64,000 nt of DNA from Betaproteobacteria bacterium. Its GTDB lineage: Bacteria > Pseudomonadota > Gammaproteobacteria > Burkholderiales > Casimicrobiaceae. Where the stretch lies: contig JADKEV010000005.1 in the NCBI GenBank assembly GCA_016717855.1, positions 1 through 64,000 of the forward strand, in the 5' to 3' direction. The translations under genes were made by a program, and so were the position numbers. The notes beneath the pieces are model-generated. The model saw only the letters and a list, made by a program, of their open reading frames with translations, did no database searches and was not told the origin of the DNA. Positions 47,463 through 56,256 of this stretch are shown one piece after another (positions within the stretch are counted from its first letter, which is position 1; every line of letters begins with the position of its first letter).

Positions 47463-49199
47463 TCACGTGTCCGCAGCCGGCATCGCCCGCGCGATGATGC
47501 GCGCGCAGTCGACGCCGCGCGGCAGGGCGCCGTATTGATGATGGCCCGCGGCGCCCAGGCGCGAGGCGCAGAACGCGTCGGCCAGCCACGCCGGCGCATG
47601 CCGCACCAGCAACGCCGCCTGCAGGCCCACGGCCATCCGGTCGACCAGGTCGCGGGCGCGGTATTCCAGTTCCGTGCGATCGCGCAAGTCGTCGATGAGC
47701 CCCGCCGCGTGCCGGTCGAGCGACGGATTGCCGCCTTGCGCTGAGCGCAACTCCACCTCCAGCGCAGCGAGCGCCGCGGGTTCCTTGTCGAGCGCGCGCA
47801 GCACATCCAAACACTGGACATTGCCGCTGCCTTCCCAGATCGCATTGACCGGCGATTCGCGGAACAGGCGCGGCATCGGCGAATCTTCCATCACCCCGCT
47901 GCCGCCTATGCACTCCATCGCCTCGGCCGCGTGCTGCGGCGTCCGCTTGCAGATCCAGTACTTGCCGATCGCCGTGGCCAGGCGCACCAGCAGGTTCTCG
48001 TGCGCGTCGGCGTCGCGGCGGTCGAGCGCCCGCGCCAGGCGCATCGTCAGCGCCACCGCGCCTTCCGCTTCGAGCGCGAGATCGGCCAGCACGTTCTGCA
48101 TCAGCGGCTGGTCGACCAGAGTGCGGCCGAACGCCTTGCGCTGGCGGCAGTGATGGAGCGCCTGCGCCGTCGCCATCCGCATTCCCGCCGAGGAGCCGAT
48201 CATGCAATCGAAGCGCGTCATCGCCACCATCTCGATGATGGTGCGCACGCCTTTGCCCGCGGAACCGACGCGCCAGGCCAGCGCGCCGCGCAGCTCGACT
48301 TCGCAGGAAGCGTTGGAAGCGTTGCCCATTTTCTTTTTCAGGCGCTGGATCTGCATCGGATTCTTCGTGCCGTCCGGGCACCAGCGCGGCAGCAGGAAAC
48401 ACGTGAGTCCCGCCGGCGCCTGCGCGAGGGTCAGGAAGGCGTCGCACATCGGCGCCGAGACGAAGTACTTGTGGCCGACCAGTTCCCAGGCTTCGCCCGC
48501 TCCGTCGCGCCCCAGCGGGAACGCGCGCGTCGTGTTCGCGCGCACGTCGGAGCCGCCCTGCTTCTCCGTCATCGCCATGCCGATGGTCAGCCCCGCCTTT
48601 TCCGCGGCCGGGACGTTGCGCGGATCGTAGACGCGGGTGGTGATCCGCGGCTCCCACCAGCGAGCGAGTTCGGGTTCCAGCCGCAGGGTCGGAATCGAGG
48701 CGAAGGTCATCGTGATCGGGCAGCCATGTCCGGCCTCGGCCTGCGTCTGCAGGTAGAAGCGTGCCGCCCGCGCCACGTGCGCGCCGGGGCCGGGCTCGGT
48801 CCAGGGCGACGCATGGAGGCCCTCCTCGATCGCCGACTGCATCAGCGTGTGGTACGCGGGATGGAAGCGGATCAGGTCGACGCGGTGACCGAAGCGGTCG
48901 TGCGTGTCGAGTTCGGGCTGGAACTTGTTCGCGAGCTGCCCGAGTTCCAGGCACGCCGCCGTGCCCAGCCGCGTGCCGAGCGCCTGCAGCGATGCTTCAG
49001 CCCAGCCGGCGCCTTCGCGCGCGACGGCCTCGCGCAGCGCACTGTCGGAGGCGTAGAGATTGCAGTCGGCGAGTTCCGCCGGCTGGTTGATGACTTCGTG
49101 GGTGACCGCGAGCGTGCGCAGCGCAGCCGTGCCGGCGGCCGGGGTTGTTGCCGCTGCCAGGTCGGGCATCGACGGCGGGCAGTCCAGGGGATCGTTCAT
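47463..49199 (-). CDS. AidB-like acyl-CoA dehydrogenase family protein
   Basis: ATG 49199 has GGAGG eight bases upstream and gives 578 residues, the length of AidB-type proteins. THEVINQPAELADCNLYASD and DLIRFHPAYHTLM are AidB-type N-terminal motifs. The dehydrogenase core follows: GMAMTEKQGGSDVRANTTRA, GHKYFVSAPMCDAFLTLAQA, LLPRWCPDGTKN, then MECIGGSGVMEDSPMPRLFR and NAIWEGSGNVQCLDVLRAL. AidB binds DNA and FAD and protects against alkylation; some relatives are isovaleryl-CoA dehydrogenases. Which applies here is not clear. Confidence 0.88.
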   Translation of the reverse strand: MNDPLDCPPSMPDLAAATTPAAGTAALRTLAVTHEVINQPAELADCNLYASDSALREAVAREGAGWAEASLQALGTRLGTAACLELGQLANKFQPELDTHDRFGHRVDLIRFHPAYHTLMQSAIEEGLHASPWTEPGPGAHVARAARFYLQTQAEAGHGCPITMTFASIPTLRLEPELARWWEPRITTRVYDPRNVPAAEKAGLTIGMAMTEKQGGSDVRANTTRAFPLGRDGAGEAWELVGHKYFVSAPMCDAFLTLAQAPAGLTCFLLPRWCPDGTKNPMQIQRLKKKMGNASNASCEVELRGALAWRVGSAGKGVRTIIEMVAMTRFDCMIGSSAGMRMATAQALHHCRQRKAFGRTLVDQPLMQNVLADLALEAEGAVALTMRLARALDRRDADAHENLLVRLATAIGKYWICKRTPQHAAEAMECIGGSGVMEDSPMPRLFRESPVNAIWEGSGNVQCLDVLRALDKEPAALAALEVELRSAQGGNPSLDRHAAGLIDDLRDRTELEYRARDLVDRMAVGLQAALLVRHAPAWLADAFCASRLGAAGHHQYGALPRGVDCARIIARAMPAADT

Positions 49200-49300
49200 G
49201 AGGCGGGGCCTCCATCGGGGCGGGGATGTGAGTCCCCCGAACCCCGATGATACTGCGCGCGCGACTTGGCGCTGCTGCGCCGGCCCGGCGACTCCGCGCG

Positions 49301-50797
49301 TCAGGCCGCGCGCTTCTTTTTCAGCGCGTCGGTGGCATGCATCTGCGCGTAGGCACCGTGCGCGGCGGCTTCCGCGTCGCCCACGTGCACGGGCCGGCCC
49401 ATGTCGGCGAGGACAGAGCCGAGCGCCGAGAGGCACAACATCACGTTCTCGGGGCGGCAGCTATAGCCCATCAGGCCGAAGCGCCAGATCTTGCCGGCGA
49501 GCGGCCCCAAGCCGGCGCCGATCTCCAGGCTGAATTCGTTCAACAGCGTGCGCCGCACCTGCGCTTCGTCGACGCCTTCGGGGCAATACACCGCGTTCAT
49601 CTGCGGCAGCCGGTACTTTTCCTCGACCAGGAACTTCAGGCCCATCGCCTCCAGGCCCGCCTTCAGCGCCAGGTGATGGCGGTGGTGGCGCGCCCAGGCG
49701 TTCTCCAGGCCTTCCTCGCGGATCAGCAGCAGCGCTTCGTGCAGCGCGAACAGCGAGTTCGTCGGCGCCGTGTGGTGATAGGTGCGGGTCGTCGCGCCCC
49801 AGTAGCCGAGCAGCAGGTTCATGTCCATGAACCAGCTGTGGATCTTGTCCTTCCTCGCCTTGACGCGCTCGACGACACGCTCGGAGAACGACACCGGCGA
49901 CAGGCCCGGAGTGCACGACAGGCATTTCTGGCTGGCCGAATAGACGGCGTCGATGTCCCACTCGTCGACCCTGACGGGCGTGCCGCCCAGCGACGTCACG
50001 GCGTCGACGATGGTCAGCGCGTCGTACTTGTGGGCGAGCTTCACCAGTGCCTTCGCGTCCGATTGCGCGCCGGTGGAGGTTTCCGCGTGGACGAAGGCGA
50101 CAACCTTGGCGTCGCGGTTCTTCTTCAGCGCGTCCTCGAGCTTCTGCGGGTCGACCGGCTCGCCCCACTTGTCTTCCACCAGCACCGGCACGCCGCCGGC
50201 GCGGATCACGTTCTCCAGCATGCGGCCGCCGAACACGCCGTTGACGCAGACGATGACCTTGTCGCCCGGGGCGACCATGTTGACGAAGCAGTACTCCATG
50301 CCGACCGAGCCCGGGCCGGAGATCGGAAAGGTGAGCGGGTTCTTCGTCTGGTAGACGTAGCGCAGCAGCGACTTCAGTTCTTCCATCATCTCGACGAACA
50401 CCGGGTCGAGGTAACCGATCGCCGGCTGGCTCATCGTGGTCAGCACGCGCGGATGGATCTCCGTCGGGCCCGGTCCCATCAGCGTGCGCTGCGGCGGATG
50501 GAAGGAATGGATGCGCTTGGTGGGGGCGTACTGGCTCATGGGCTCACTCTCTGGCATGCCGAACTGCGCATCGTCCGGGCGCGACTTCACGCGCACCGGG
50601 TTTTTCGCGCTGGCTTCGTTGACGACTTCGTCCGAACTGATGCGGCCCGCGGTGACCCGTTCCACCTCGCCCGCCCAACGCGCGGGGATGTAGCCCGTCT
50701 TCACCCAGTGGTGCACCACAGCCCGGTCGAGCTGGAACGCGCGGGCGACGCCGGCCTGGCTGCCGAAAAGTTCAACGAGTCGTGTCGCGCAGTTCAT
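49301..50797 (-). CDS. YdaS/Cro-like HTH fused to alanine-glyoxylate (class V) aminotransferase
   Basis: 498 residues from ATG 50797. Residues about 1-62 form a Cro/YdaS-like helix-turn-helix (LVELFGSQAGVARAFQLDRA, VVHHWVKTGYIPARWAGEVE). After a polar linker, MSQYAPTKRIHSFHPPQRTL (from residue 87, ATG 50539) begins a complete aminotransferase: LMGPGPTEIHPRVL, ISGPGSVGMEYCFVN, TIVDAVTSLGGTPV, PLP lysine in VYSASQKCLSC (about 291), and a normal C-terminus. No stop separates the two parts, so fusion is the direct reading; internal initiation at 50539 could also yield the enzyme alone. A perfect palindrome and promoter lie at the 5' end, suggesting autoregulation. Confidence 0.85.
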   Translation of the reverse strand: MNCATRLVELFGSQAGVARAFQLDRAVVHHWVKTGYIPARWAGEVERVTAGRISSDEVVNEASAKNPVRVKSRPDDAQFGMPESEPMSQYAPTKRIHSFHPPQRTLMGPGPTEIHPRVLTTMSQPAIGYLDPVFVEMMEELKSLLRYVYQTKNPLTFPISGPGSVGMEYCFVNMVAPGDKVIVCVNGVFGGRMLENVIRAGGVPVLVEDKWGEPVDPQKLEDALKKNRDAKVVAFVHAETSTGAQSDAKALVKLAHKYDALTIVDAVTSLGGTPVRVDEWDIDAVYSASQKCLSCTPGLSPVSFSERVVERVKARKDKIHSWFMDMNLLLGYWGATTRTYHHTAPTNSLFALHEALLLIREEGLENAWARHHRHHLALKAGLEAMGLKFLVEEKYRLPQMNAVYCPEGVDEAQVRRTLLNEFSLEIGAGLGPLAGKIWRFGLMGYSCRPENVMLCLSALGSVLADMGRPVHVGDAEAAAHGAYAQMHATDALKKKRAA

Positions 50798-50803
50798 CGG
50801 CGC

Positions 50804-50836
50804 ATAGTAGCTTGTCAAAATGAATTTGACAAGCTT
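50804..50836 (-). promoter_or_regulatory. Palindromic operator and leaderless promoter of the HTH-aminotransferase gene
   Basis: AGCTTGTCAAA (50809-50819) and TTTGACAAGCT (50825-50835) are perfect inverted repeats with a five-base gap. On the minus strand TTGTCA, a 17-base spacer and TACTAT (50809-50804) make a good vegetative promoter overlapping the palindrome. The start codon is only six bases past the -10 box, so the transcript would be nearly leaderless. Confidence 0.65.
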
Positions 50837-50888
50837 GGGTGTCCAGGCAGACTCCCCGCCACCAAAGAAGTGAGTCAGCCGACTTGCC

Positions 50889-52040
50889 CTACAGCCGCGT
50901 TTTCGGCGTCCAGTCCGCGATCGCAGCCACCGGCAAAACATCGACGCGTTCGCCCAGCGCATATGCCCGCTGGCCCGGATACAAGACCAGCAAGCGGTCG
51001 AGTTTCAGATCGTCCAACGCAATCTGCATGGACTTCGTGACCGAGGGGGCATCGGCGCGCTTGATTTCGATGCCGATGCGCTTGCCGCCATGAAACAGCA
51101 ACAGATCCAGTTCCGCGCCCTGGTGCGTGGCCCAGAAGTACGCGTCGCGCGCATCGAGCGCCTTCAGCACTTCTTCGATGACGTAGCCCTCCCATGACGC
51201 GCCGCATTTCGGGTGTTCCAGCAATGCCTTGGGGGAGGCGATGCCGAGCAATGCATGCAGCAAGCCGCAATCGCGCACGTAGGCTTTGGGCGCCTTGACC
51301 TGGCGCTTGGCCAGGTTCTCATGCCAGGGCGGCAGCTGCCGCGCGAGGTAGGCACCGGTCAGCAAATCCAGATAGCGGCGCACGGTTGGTTCCGACACGC
51401 CGAGGGAGCGCGCGGGGTCGGCCGCGCTCCATATCTGGCCGTGATAGTGCGCGAGCATGGCCCAGAAGCGGCGCATCGCGGCAGGCGCGACGGCACTGCC
51501 CAGTTGCGGCAGATCTCGCTCGATGATGGTGCGAATGAACTCCTGCCGCCACGTCAAGCTGTCCGCCTCGCTCCGCGCGAGATAGCTCCGGGGGAAGCCG
51601 CCGCGCCTCCAGTGCCGTTCACCGTGCACAGCGCCGACTTCGCCAAGCGCAAGGCCGGCAACATCGATCACTTCCAGCCGACCGGCCAGAGATTCGGACG
51701 ATTGCCGCAGGAGCACGGGCGACGCGCTGCCCAGAACCAGAAACCGCGCCGGCAGCGGCCGGCGATCGGCGAGCACGCGCAATACGGGAAAGAGTTCCGG
51801 TCGCCGCTGGATTTCGTCGACGACCACGATTCCCTTGAGGGGCGCCAGCGCCACCATGGGCTGGGCGAGCCGGGCGAGCGACGCCGGATCTTCAAGGTCG
51901 AAATAATTGACCGCATCGGCCCGGACAAACGCCCGCGCCAGCGTGGTCTTGCCGCTCTGGCGGGGGCCGACCAAAGCCACGACGCGGCTGCGCTTGAGCG
52001 CGCCGCGGATTCTGGACTGGATGGAATCCCGGGTGAGCAT
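50889..52040 (-). CDS. AAA ATPase with C-terminal DUF4143 domain
   Basis: 383 residues from ATG 52040. Walker A GPRQSGKTT (about 25-33), NYFDLEDPASLARL, Walker B IVVVDEIQRRPELF and sensor FLVLGSASPVLLRQS belong to the AAA_14 domain. The C-terminal part (LGVSEPTVRRYLDLLTGAYL, KAYVRDCGLLHALLGI, DLLLFHGGKRIGIEIKRADA) is DUF4143 with nuclease-like residues. Members are widespread, often horizontally moved, with no settled function; a defence or toxin-antitoxin role has been suggested. A 35-bp perfect palindrome lies 14 bases upstream of the start. Confidence 0.9.
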   Translation of the reverse strand: MLTRDSIQSRIRGALKRSRVVALVGPRQSGKTTLARAFVRADAVNYFDLEDPASLARLAQPMVALAPLKGIVVVDEIQRRPELFPVLRVLADRRPLPARFLVLGSASPVLLRQSSESLAGRLEVIDVAGLALGEVGAVHGERHWRRGGFPRSYLARSEADSLTWRQEFIRTIIERDLPQLGSAVAPAAMRRFWAMLAHYHGQIWSAADPARSLGVSEPTVRRYLDLLTGAYLARQLPPWHENLAKRQVKAPKAYVRDCGLLHALLGIASPKALLEHPKCGASWEGYVIEEVLKALDARDAYFWATHQGAELDLLLFHGGKRIGIEIKRADAPSVTKSMQIALDDLKLDRLLVLYPGQRAYALGERVDVLPVAAIADWTPKTRL

Positions 52041-52053
52041 TGCGAAACGTTAC

Positions 52054-52088
52054 CATGAAATTCGAATGGCCGCCATTCGAATTTCATG
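52054..52088. repeat. 35-bp perfect palindrome, left border of the sugar-acid module
   Basis: The arm CATGAAATTCGAATGGC (52054-52070) pairs base for base with its inverted copy (52072-52088) around a single central base. It lies in the promoter region of the DUF4143 ATPase, so it may be its operator. A related palindrome with the same outer sequence CATGAAATTCGAA is at 60475-60508. Confidence 0.8.
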
Positions 52089-52118
52089 TTGACGATGCTC
52101 TAATGCCGTTGCCAGGCC

Positions 52119-53063
52119 TCAGGCCAGCCCGTTGCGAGACCAGGGCACAGCCAGCAGTTGTCCAAAGCCGGACAAGGTGACGTAGGCCGTTTGCAGGTCG
52201 GATCCGCCAAAGCAGAGATTCGTGCAGAAGGGATCCATGGCCCGCAGGAACTCCACCACGGCACCCTGCGGGCTGACCACAAGAACGCCGGCATCGACAA
52301 GGCAGGCGACGCAAACGTTGCCGCTCGCCTCCACCGCGATCGAGTCGAACCGCTGGTAACCCGGCGTGCCGATCACGAGTTTGCCGCCGCAGGGTGAAGG
52401 CCAGGGTTCCAGTTCGATCTCCCCAGGAGCACTGACGGGATACGACCAGAGCCGTGCGGTCTCGGTTTCGGTCACGTACAGGGTGGCGCCATCCGGCGAA
52501 AGGCCGATGCCGTTGGGCGCCTGGATCGGAAAGATCACCTGCCGGATTGCGCTGCCATCTGCCCGCGCGTAGTACACGGCGCCGAGGTCCCGCACGCGAT
52601 CGTAGGTGCGGCCGAAGTCCGTGAACCAGAAGCCGCCCGAGCCATCGAAGACGAGATCGTTGGGCGCCTTCAACGGCACGCCGCCGCAGTGGGTGTAGAG
52701 CGTCTCCACCCGCCCGGTACGGAGGTCCACGCGCTGGATGGCGCCGTTCTTGTAGCCCGGTACGACAGCGATGGGCCGGAGCACGCCGCCGGGTTCATCG
52801 GTCCAGATGGAACCGCCGTTGTTGCAGACATAGCAGTGACCATCGGGACCGATGGCAGCACCGTTCGGGCCGCCACCCACGTGCGCGACGACGTCCGCGC
52901 TGCCGCCGGCGATCCGCGTCAAGGTGCCGCGTTCAAGCTCCACCACGAGGACGGACCCGTCGCTCAACGCAACCGGTCCCTCCGGGAAGCGCAACCCCGA
53001 AGCGAGGACCTCTCCTTCGAGGGCTCCCGTCGGCACGAGGGGACGGGCGGCCACCTCGATCAC
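52119..53063 (-). CDS. SMP-30/gluconolactonase family lactonase
   Basis: 314 residues from GTG 53063, overlapping the stop of the upstream binding-protein gene by four bases. Beta-propeller with metal-ligand motifs GLRFPEGPVAL (Glu), KAPNDLVFDGSGGFWFTDFG (Asn) and APNGIGLSPDGATLYVTET, and a late Asp. Such enzymes hydrolyse sugar lactones to aldonates. With the aldose dehydrogenase and the dehydratase of the same module this gives aldose to lactone to acid to 2-keto-3-deoxy acid. Last gene of the minus-strand operon. Confidence 0.9.
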   Translation of the reverse strand: MIEVAARPLVPTGALEGEVLASGLRFPEGPVALSDGSVLVVELERGTLTRIAGGSADVVAHVGGGPNGAAIGPDGHCYVCNNGGSIWTDEPGGVLRPIAVVPGYKNGAIQRVDLRTGRVETLYTHCGGVPLKAPNDLVFDGSGGFWFTDFGRTYDRVRDLGAVYYARADGSAIRQVIFPIQAPNGIGLSPDGATLYVTETETARLWSYPVSAPGEIELEPWPSPCGGKLVIGTPGYQRFDSIAVEASGNVCVACLVDAGVLVVSPQGAVVEFLRAMDPFCTNLCFGGSDLQTAYVTLSGFGQLLAVPWSRNGLA

Positions 53064-54343
53064 CGCTTGTCGTTGTAGTCCTTGGCAGCGGCGGCCAGTG
53101 CGGCGGCGGGTGGCTGCTTGTTCTGGATCACGGCGCCAATGGCGCGCGCGAGCGCGTCGAACATCACGTCGGCGTTTTCAGGCCGCTTGATCGTGAGGGG
53201 GTTTTCCTTGGCGTAGCGTATCGCAGTCTTCAGGAACTCATGCGTGCTGCTCGAGAAGATGGGCGCATCCGAGACGCTAAGGCGCATGGGCATGTAGGTG
53301 GCCTGCTCGGTCTGGTACTTCTGCATATCGACCGAAGTCCAGTGCTCGATCAGCTTCCAGGCGCCGTCCTTGTTGCTTCCCTTCGCCGGCAGGGCGAGCT
53401 GCCATCCCTCGATGGTTGCGGGCGAGGACTTGCCCGCCGTCATGCTGAGGCATGGGATCCAGGCCAGGTCGGCACCAATCGCGAGCTTCTGGCGCATCAG
53501 GGACATGCGCTGCGTTCCGGTCATGCCCATGCTGGCACGACCGGACTCGACCAGCTGGTGAGCGGCCTCGTCCATCTGGAGCGCGGTTTCCAGCGGGATC
53601 GCCTGGTACTTGTGAACGAGGTCGTGGAAGTACTGCGCCACACGCTCACCCGCCGGGCTCGCGAATGCAGCGGTTCCGTTGTCATTGAGCAGCTTGCCAC
53701 CCATTCCACCGAGGATGGACATGGCAGTCAGCAGTGTGGCGGAGGCGTCGGCGGGATTCATCGACAAGGACAGTCCGACCTTTCCGGTCTTTGCAATGCG
53801 ACCGGCGGCTTCGCCCAGCGCCGGCAGCGAGTCCGGCACCTGGATGCCGGCCTCCTTCAGGTGGCGCAGGTTCACCGCATGCCCGTAGGTGCGCAGTTCC
53901 CAGGGCAAGCCGAAGACCTCGTTGCCCTCGCGCGCGTTCGACAGTACGATCACGTCGTCCCGGTCCGCCTTCGACCATGCGGACATGCGCCCACCCAGCG
54001 GTGCGATGGTGCCGGCACCGATGTGCACCGGAATGTCCGGGGAATAGATCATCACCACATCGGGCACCTGGCCGCTCTGGTGCGCGCGCAGGAAGCTGCT
54101 GGAGATCATGTTCCACTGCATCACCGACGGCTCGACCGCGACACCGGGATTCTTCGCCTGGAATGTCGACAGCACGTGGGCCAGGGTCTTCGCCCGCACG
54201 GAGGTGTCCCGCGGGTCGATGAAGGTCCAGAGCTTCACCGGCGCGGCGGCTCTCACGATAGCGGGGCCGCAGGCGGCTGCGGCAGCACCCAGAACGGCTG
54301 CGCGGGCGATGAACGATCTGCGGCTGCTATTGATTCTCGACAT
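53060..54343 (-). CDS. Sugar ABC transporter substrate-binding protein (family 1)
   Basis: 427 residues with a Tat-like signal (SRINSSRRSFIARAAVLGAA; twin Arg followed by SFIARA). Type II binding fold: VKLWTFIDPRDTSVRAKTL, LRAHQSGQVPDVVMIYSPDI, MGMTGTQRMSLM and GWQLALPAKGSNKDGAWKLI. UgpB/MalE-like. It is encoded with two sugar permeases upstream; the matching ATPase is at 58301, divergently transcribed. Confidence 0.9.
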   Translation of the reverse strand: MSRINSSRRSFIARAAVLGAAAAACGPAIVRAAAPVKLWTFIDPRDTSVRAKTLAHVLSTFQAKNPGVAVEPSVMQWNMISSSFLRAHQSGQVPDVVMIYSPDIPVHIGAGTIAPLGGRMSAWSKADRDDVIVLSNAREGNEVFGLPWELRTYGHAVNLRHLKEAGIQVPDSLPALGEAAGRIAKTGKVGLSLSMNPADASATLLTAMSILGGMGGKLLNDNGTAAFASPAGERVAQYFHDLVHKYQAIPLETALQMDEAAHQLVESGRASMGMTGTQRMSLMRQKLAIGADLAWIPCLSMTAGKSSPATIEGWQLALPAKGSNKDGAWKLIEHWTSVDMQKYQTEQATYMPMRLSVSDAPIFSSSTHEFLKTAIRYAKENPLTIKRPENADVMFDALARAIGAVIQNKQPPAAALAAAAKDYNDKR

Positions 54344-54376
54344 GGTTTCTTGCTCCTTGGTGGTTGGGTTGTGGTT

Positions 54377-55201
54377 CTATTCCTTCACCGCGCCGCCACC
54401 CATTCCCTGGATGAAGGAGCGCTGCAACAGGGCATAGATCGACAGGACGGGCACGCTGGAGACCAGCACGGCAGCCATCATGCGGCCCCACTGGACGCCG
54501 GTGTCCGAAACGAAGAAGTAGATGCCGATCTGGATCGTGCGGTTGGTCTCGGCCTGCACCAGGCTGTAGGCGATGAGGAAGTCGTTCCAGATCGTCACGA
54601 AGATGAACACCGCTGCGGCCACGATGCCGGTGCGCAGCAACGGCAGGGTGACACGCAGGAAGCTGCCAAAAGGAGAACACCCGTCCACTTCGGCCGCCTC
54701 TTCGAGTTCCTTCGGCACGCGCGCCACGAAGCCCCGCAGCAGCCACACCACGGTCGGCAGCACGGTGGCTGCATAGACCGCAATCAGGGCCGTGCGCGTG
54801 TCGTACGCGCCGATCCGGCTGATCACCAGATACAGGGGCACGATGATGGCAACGCCCGCGAGCATCTTGGTCGCCAGCAACGCCTTCATCATGCCTTCCT
54901 TGCCACGGAACTTGCCGCGCTCCACCGCATAGGCCGCCGGCACCCCGAGCAGAAGGGAAACGGCAATCGTGATAAAGATGACTTCGAAGGAATTCTGGAA
55001 GTAGCGGCGCAGCTTCTCGCTCTGGATCACGAACGAATAGTTGTCGAGCGTGGGCGCAGCCGGGATCCAGCGTGGCGGGTAGGCGGTGGCCTCGCTGACG
55101 TCCTTCAGGGAAGTGCTGATCGCCCAAGCCACCGGAATCAGGACGAACAGGGCGCAAACCAGCAGGATGGCATAGCTGAAGAACCTGGATTCGCGCTTCA
55201 C
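54377..55201 (-). CDS. Sugar ABC transporter permease, MalG/UgpE type
   Basis: 274 residues from GTG 55201, overlapping the stop of the upstream permease (GTGA). Six membrane segments starting FFSYAILLVCALFVLIPVAW. EAA loop: VPKELEEAAEVDGCSPFGSF then LPLLRTGIVAAAVFIFVTIW; VQWGRMMAAVLVSSVPVLSI near the end. Forms the channel with the MalF-like partner. Confidence 0.92.
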   Translation of the reverse strand: MKRESRFFSYAILLVCALFVLIPVAWAISTSLKDVSEATAYPPRWIPAAPTLDNYSFVIQSEKLRRYFQNSFEVIFITIAVSLLLGVPAAYAVERGKFRGKEGMMKALLATKMLAGVAIIVPLYLVISRIGAYDTRTALIAVYAATVLPTVVWLLRGFVARVPKELEEAAEVDGCSPFGSFLRVTLPLLRTGIVAAAVFIFVTIWNDFLIAYSLVQAETNRTIQIGIYFFVSDTGVQWGRMMAAVLVSSVPVLSIYALLQRSFIQGMGGGAVKE

Positions 55202-56106
55202 TTCCGCTCCTCTTCCAGCACCTTGAAGTAGACGGCGGCGAACACGACGTTGAGCGCGAAGACCACCACCGACCCGGCTGCCGCCACGCCCATGCGGAAA
55301 AACTTCAGCCCCTCATTGAAGATCTGCAGCGCCAGTGTCTCGGTAGCGCCGCCGGGGCCGCCACCGGTGAGCACGAGCACCAGCGTCGCGTTGTTCAGGC
55401 TGTTGATGGTCGTGAGCAGGACCGTGATCAGGATGGTGTTGCGGATCAGCGGAAGCATCACCAGGAAGATCTGCTGCATGGTGGTCGCTCCATCGATGGT
55501 CGCGGCCTCCAGCGTCTCCTTGGGGACGGTCTGCAGCGCGGCATAGGTCATGACCATCACCAGGGGAAATGCCGTCCACGTATGCACCAGCACCAGCAAC
55601 GGCATCGACCAGAAATCGGAATTCACCGGGTTCGGCATGGTGGATCCGAATTGCTGGACCGCATACCCGACGGGGCCTAGCTGCGGGTTCATCAGCCACC
55701 CCCAGAGCTGGGCGACGACCACATTGGAGATCAGCCAAGGCACGATCAGCAGCGTGCGCAGGAAGTTGCGCCCGCGCTCGATGCGGGTCAGCGCGAGGGC
55801 GGCCGCCACACCGAGGGGAACGGCCAGACCCACCGAGCCGATCGTGAACACGATGGAATTCCAGAGGCCCGTGCCGCGGGAGAAGAAACGCTCGAAGTTG
55901 GCCGCGCCCACGAAAGCACCCACGTTCAGGAACTTCGAGGCGTGGACGCTTTGATAGAAGGCGTAAAGGATCGGCAGCGTGGCCACTGCCATGACCAGCG
56001 TGAACGCCGGCCAGAAAAAGACCGCAGTGCCGCGACCGCGCAGGCGGCGCTGCGCCGGCACGGCTGGCGCTCCTTGCGCCACGCTCGCCGTCAGAAATCC
56101 TGACAT
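55198..56106 (-). CDS. Sugar ABC transporter permease, MalF/UgpA type
   Basis: ATG 56106 with GAGGAGAAG upstream gives 302 residues. Membrane segments from GTAVFFWPAFTLVMAVATLP. EAA loop: VPKETLEAATIDGATTMQQI then LPLIRNTILITVLLTTINS; LVLTGGGPGGATETLALQI is the usual MalF-family late motif. First gene of the minus-strand sugar operon; its promoter region contains the TGTTATAACA operator at 56190-56199. Confidence 0.92.
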   Translation of the reverse strand: MSGFLTASVAQGAPAVPAQRRLRGRGTAVFFWPAFTLVMAVATLPILYAFYQSVHASKFLNVGAFVGAANFERFFSRGTGLWNSIVFTIGSVGLAVPLGVAAALALTRIERGRNFLRTLLIVPWLISNVVVAQLWGWLMNPQLGPVGYAVQQFGSTMPNPVNSDFWSMPLLVLVHTWTAFPLVMVMTYAALQTVPKETLEAATIDGATTMQQIFLVMLPLIRNTILITVLLTTINSLNNATLVLVLTGGGPGGATETLALQIFNEGLKFFRMGVAAAGSVVVFALNVVFAAVYFKVLEEERK

Positions 56107-56189
56107 CCACTTCTCCTCGCGAGCGGAGCAGGCCCCGGGCCGGGCACGAGGGTGCAGGGCATGGCCACGCCGCAGCGCATTCCGGAAAA

Positions 56190-56199
56190 TGTTATAACA
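56190..56199. promoter_or_regulatory. Putative GntR operator 1 (TGTTATAACA)
   Basis: A perfect 10-bp palindrome in the divergent promoter between the sugar permease operon (minus) and the gntR gene (plus). The same decamer occurs at 58238-58247 in the other divergent promoter of the module. It contains a -10-like TATAAC, so binding would block transcription. Confidence 0.65.
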
Positions 56200-56256
56200 G
56201 AATACGAGTCCTAGCAACCGCAACTCGTTCCAGCCCGCCAGGAGAAGATTTCACCC

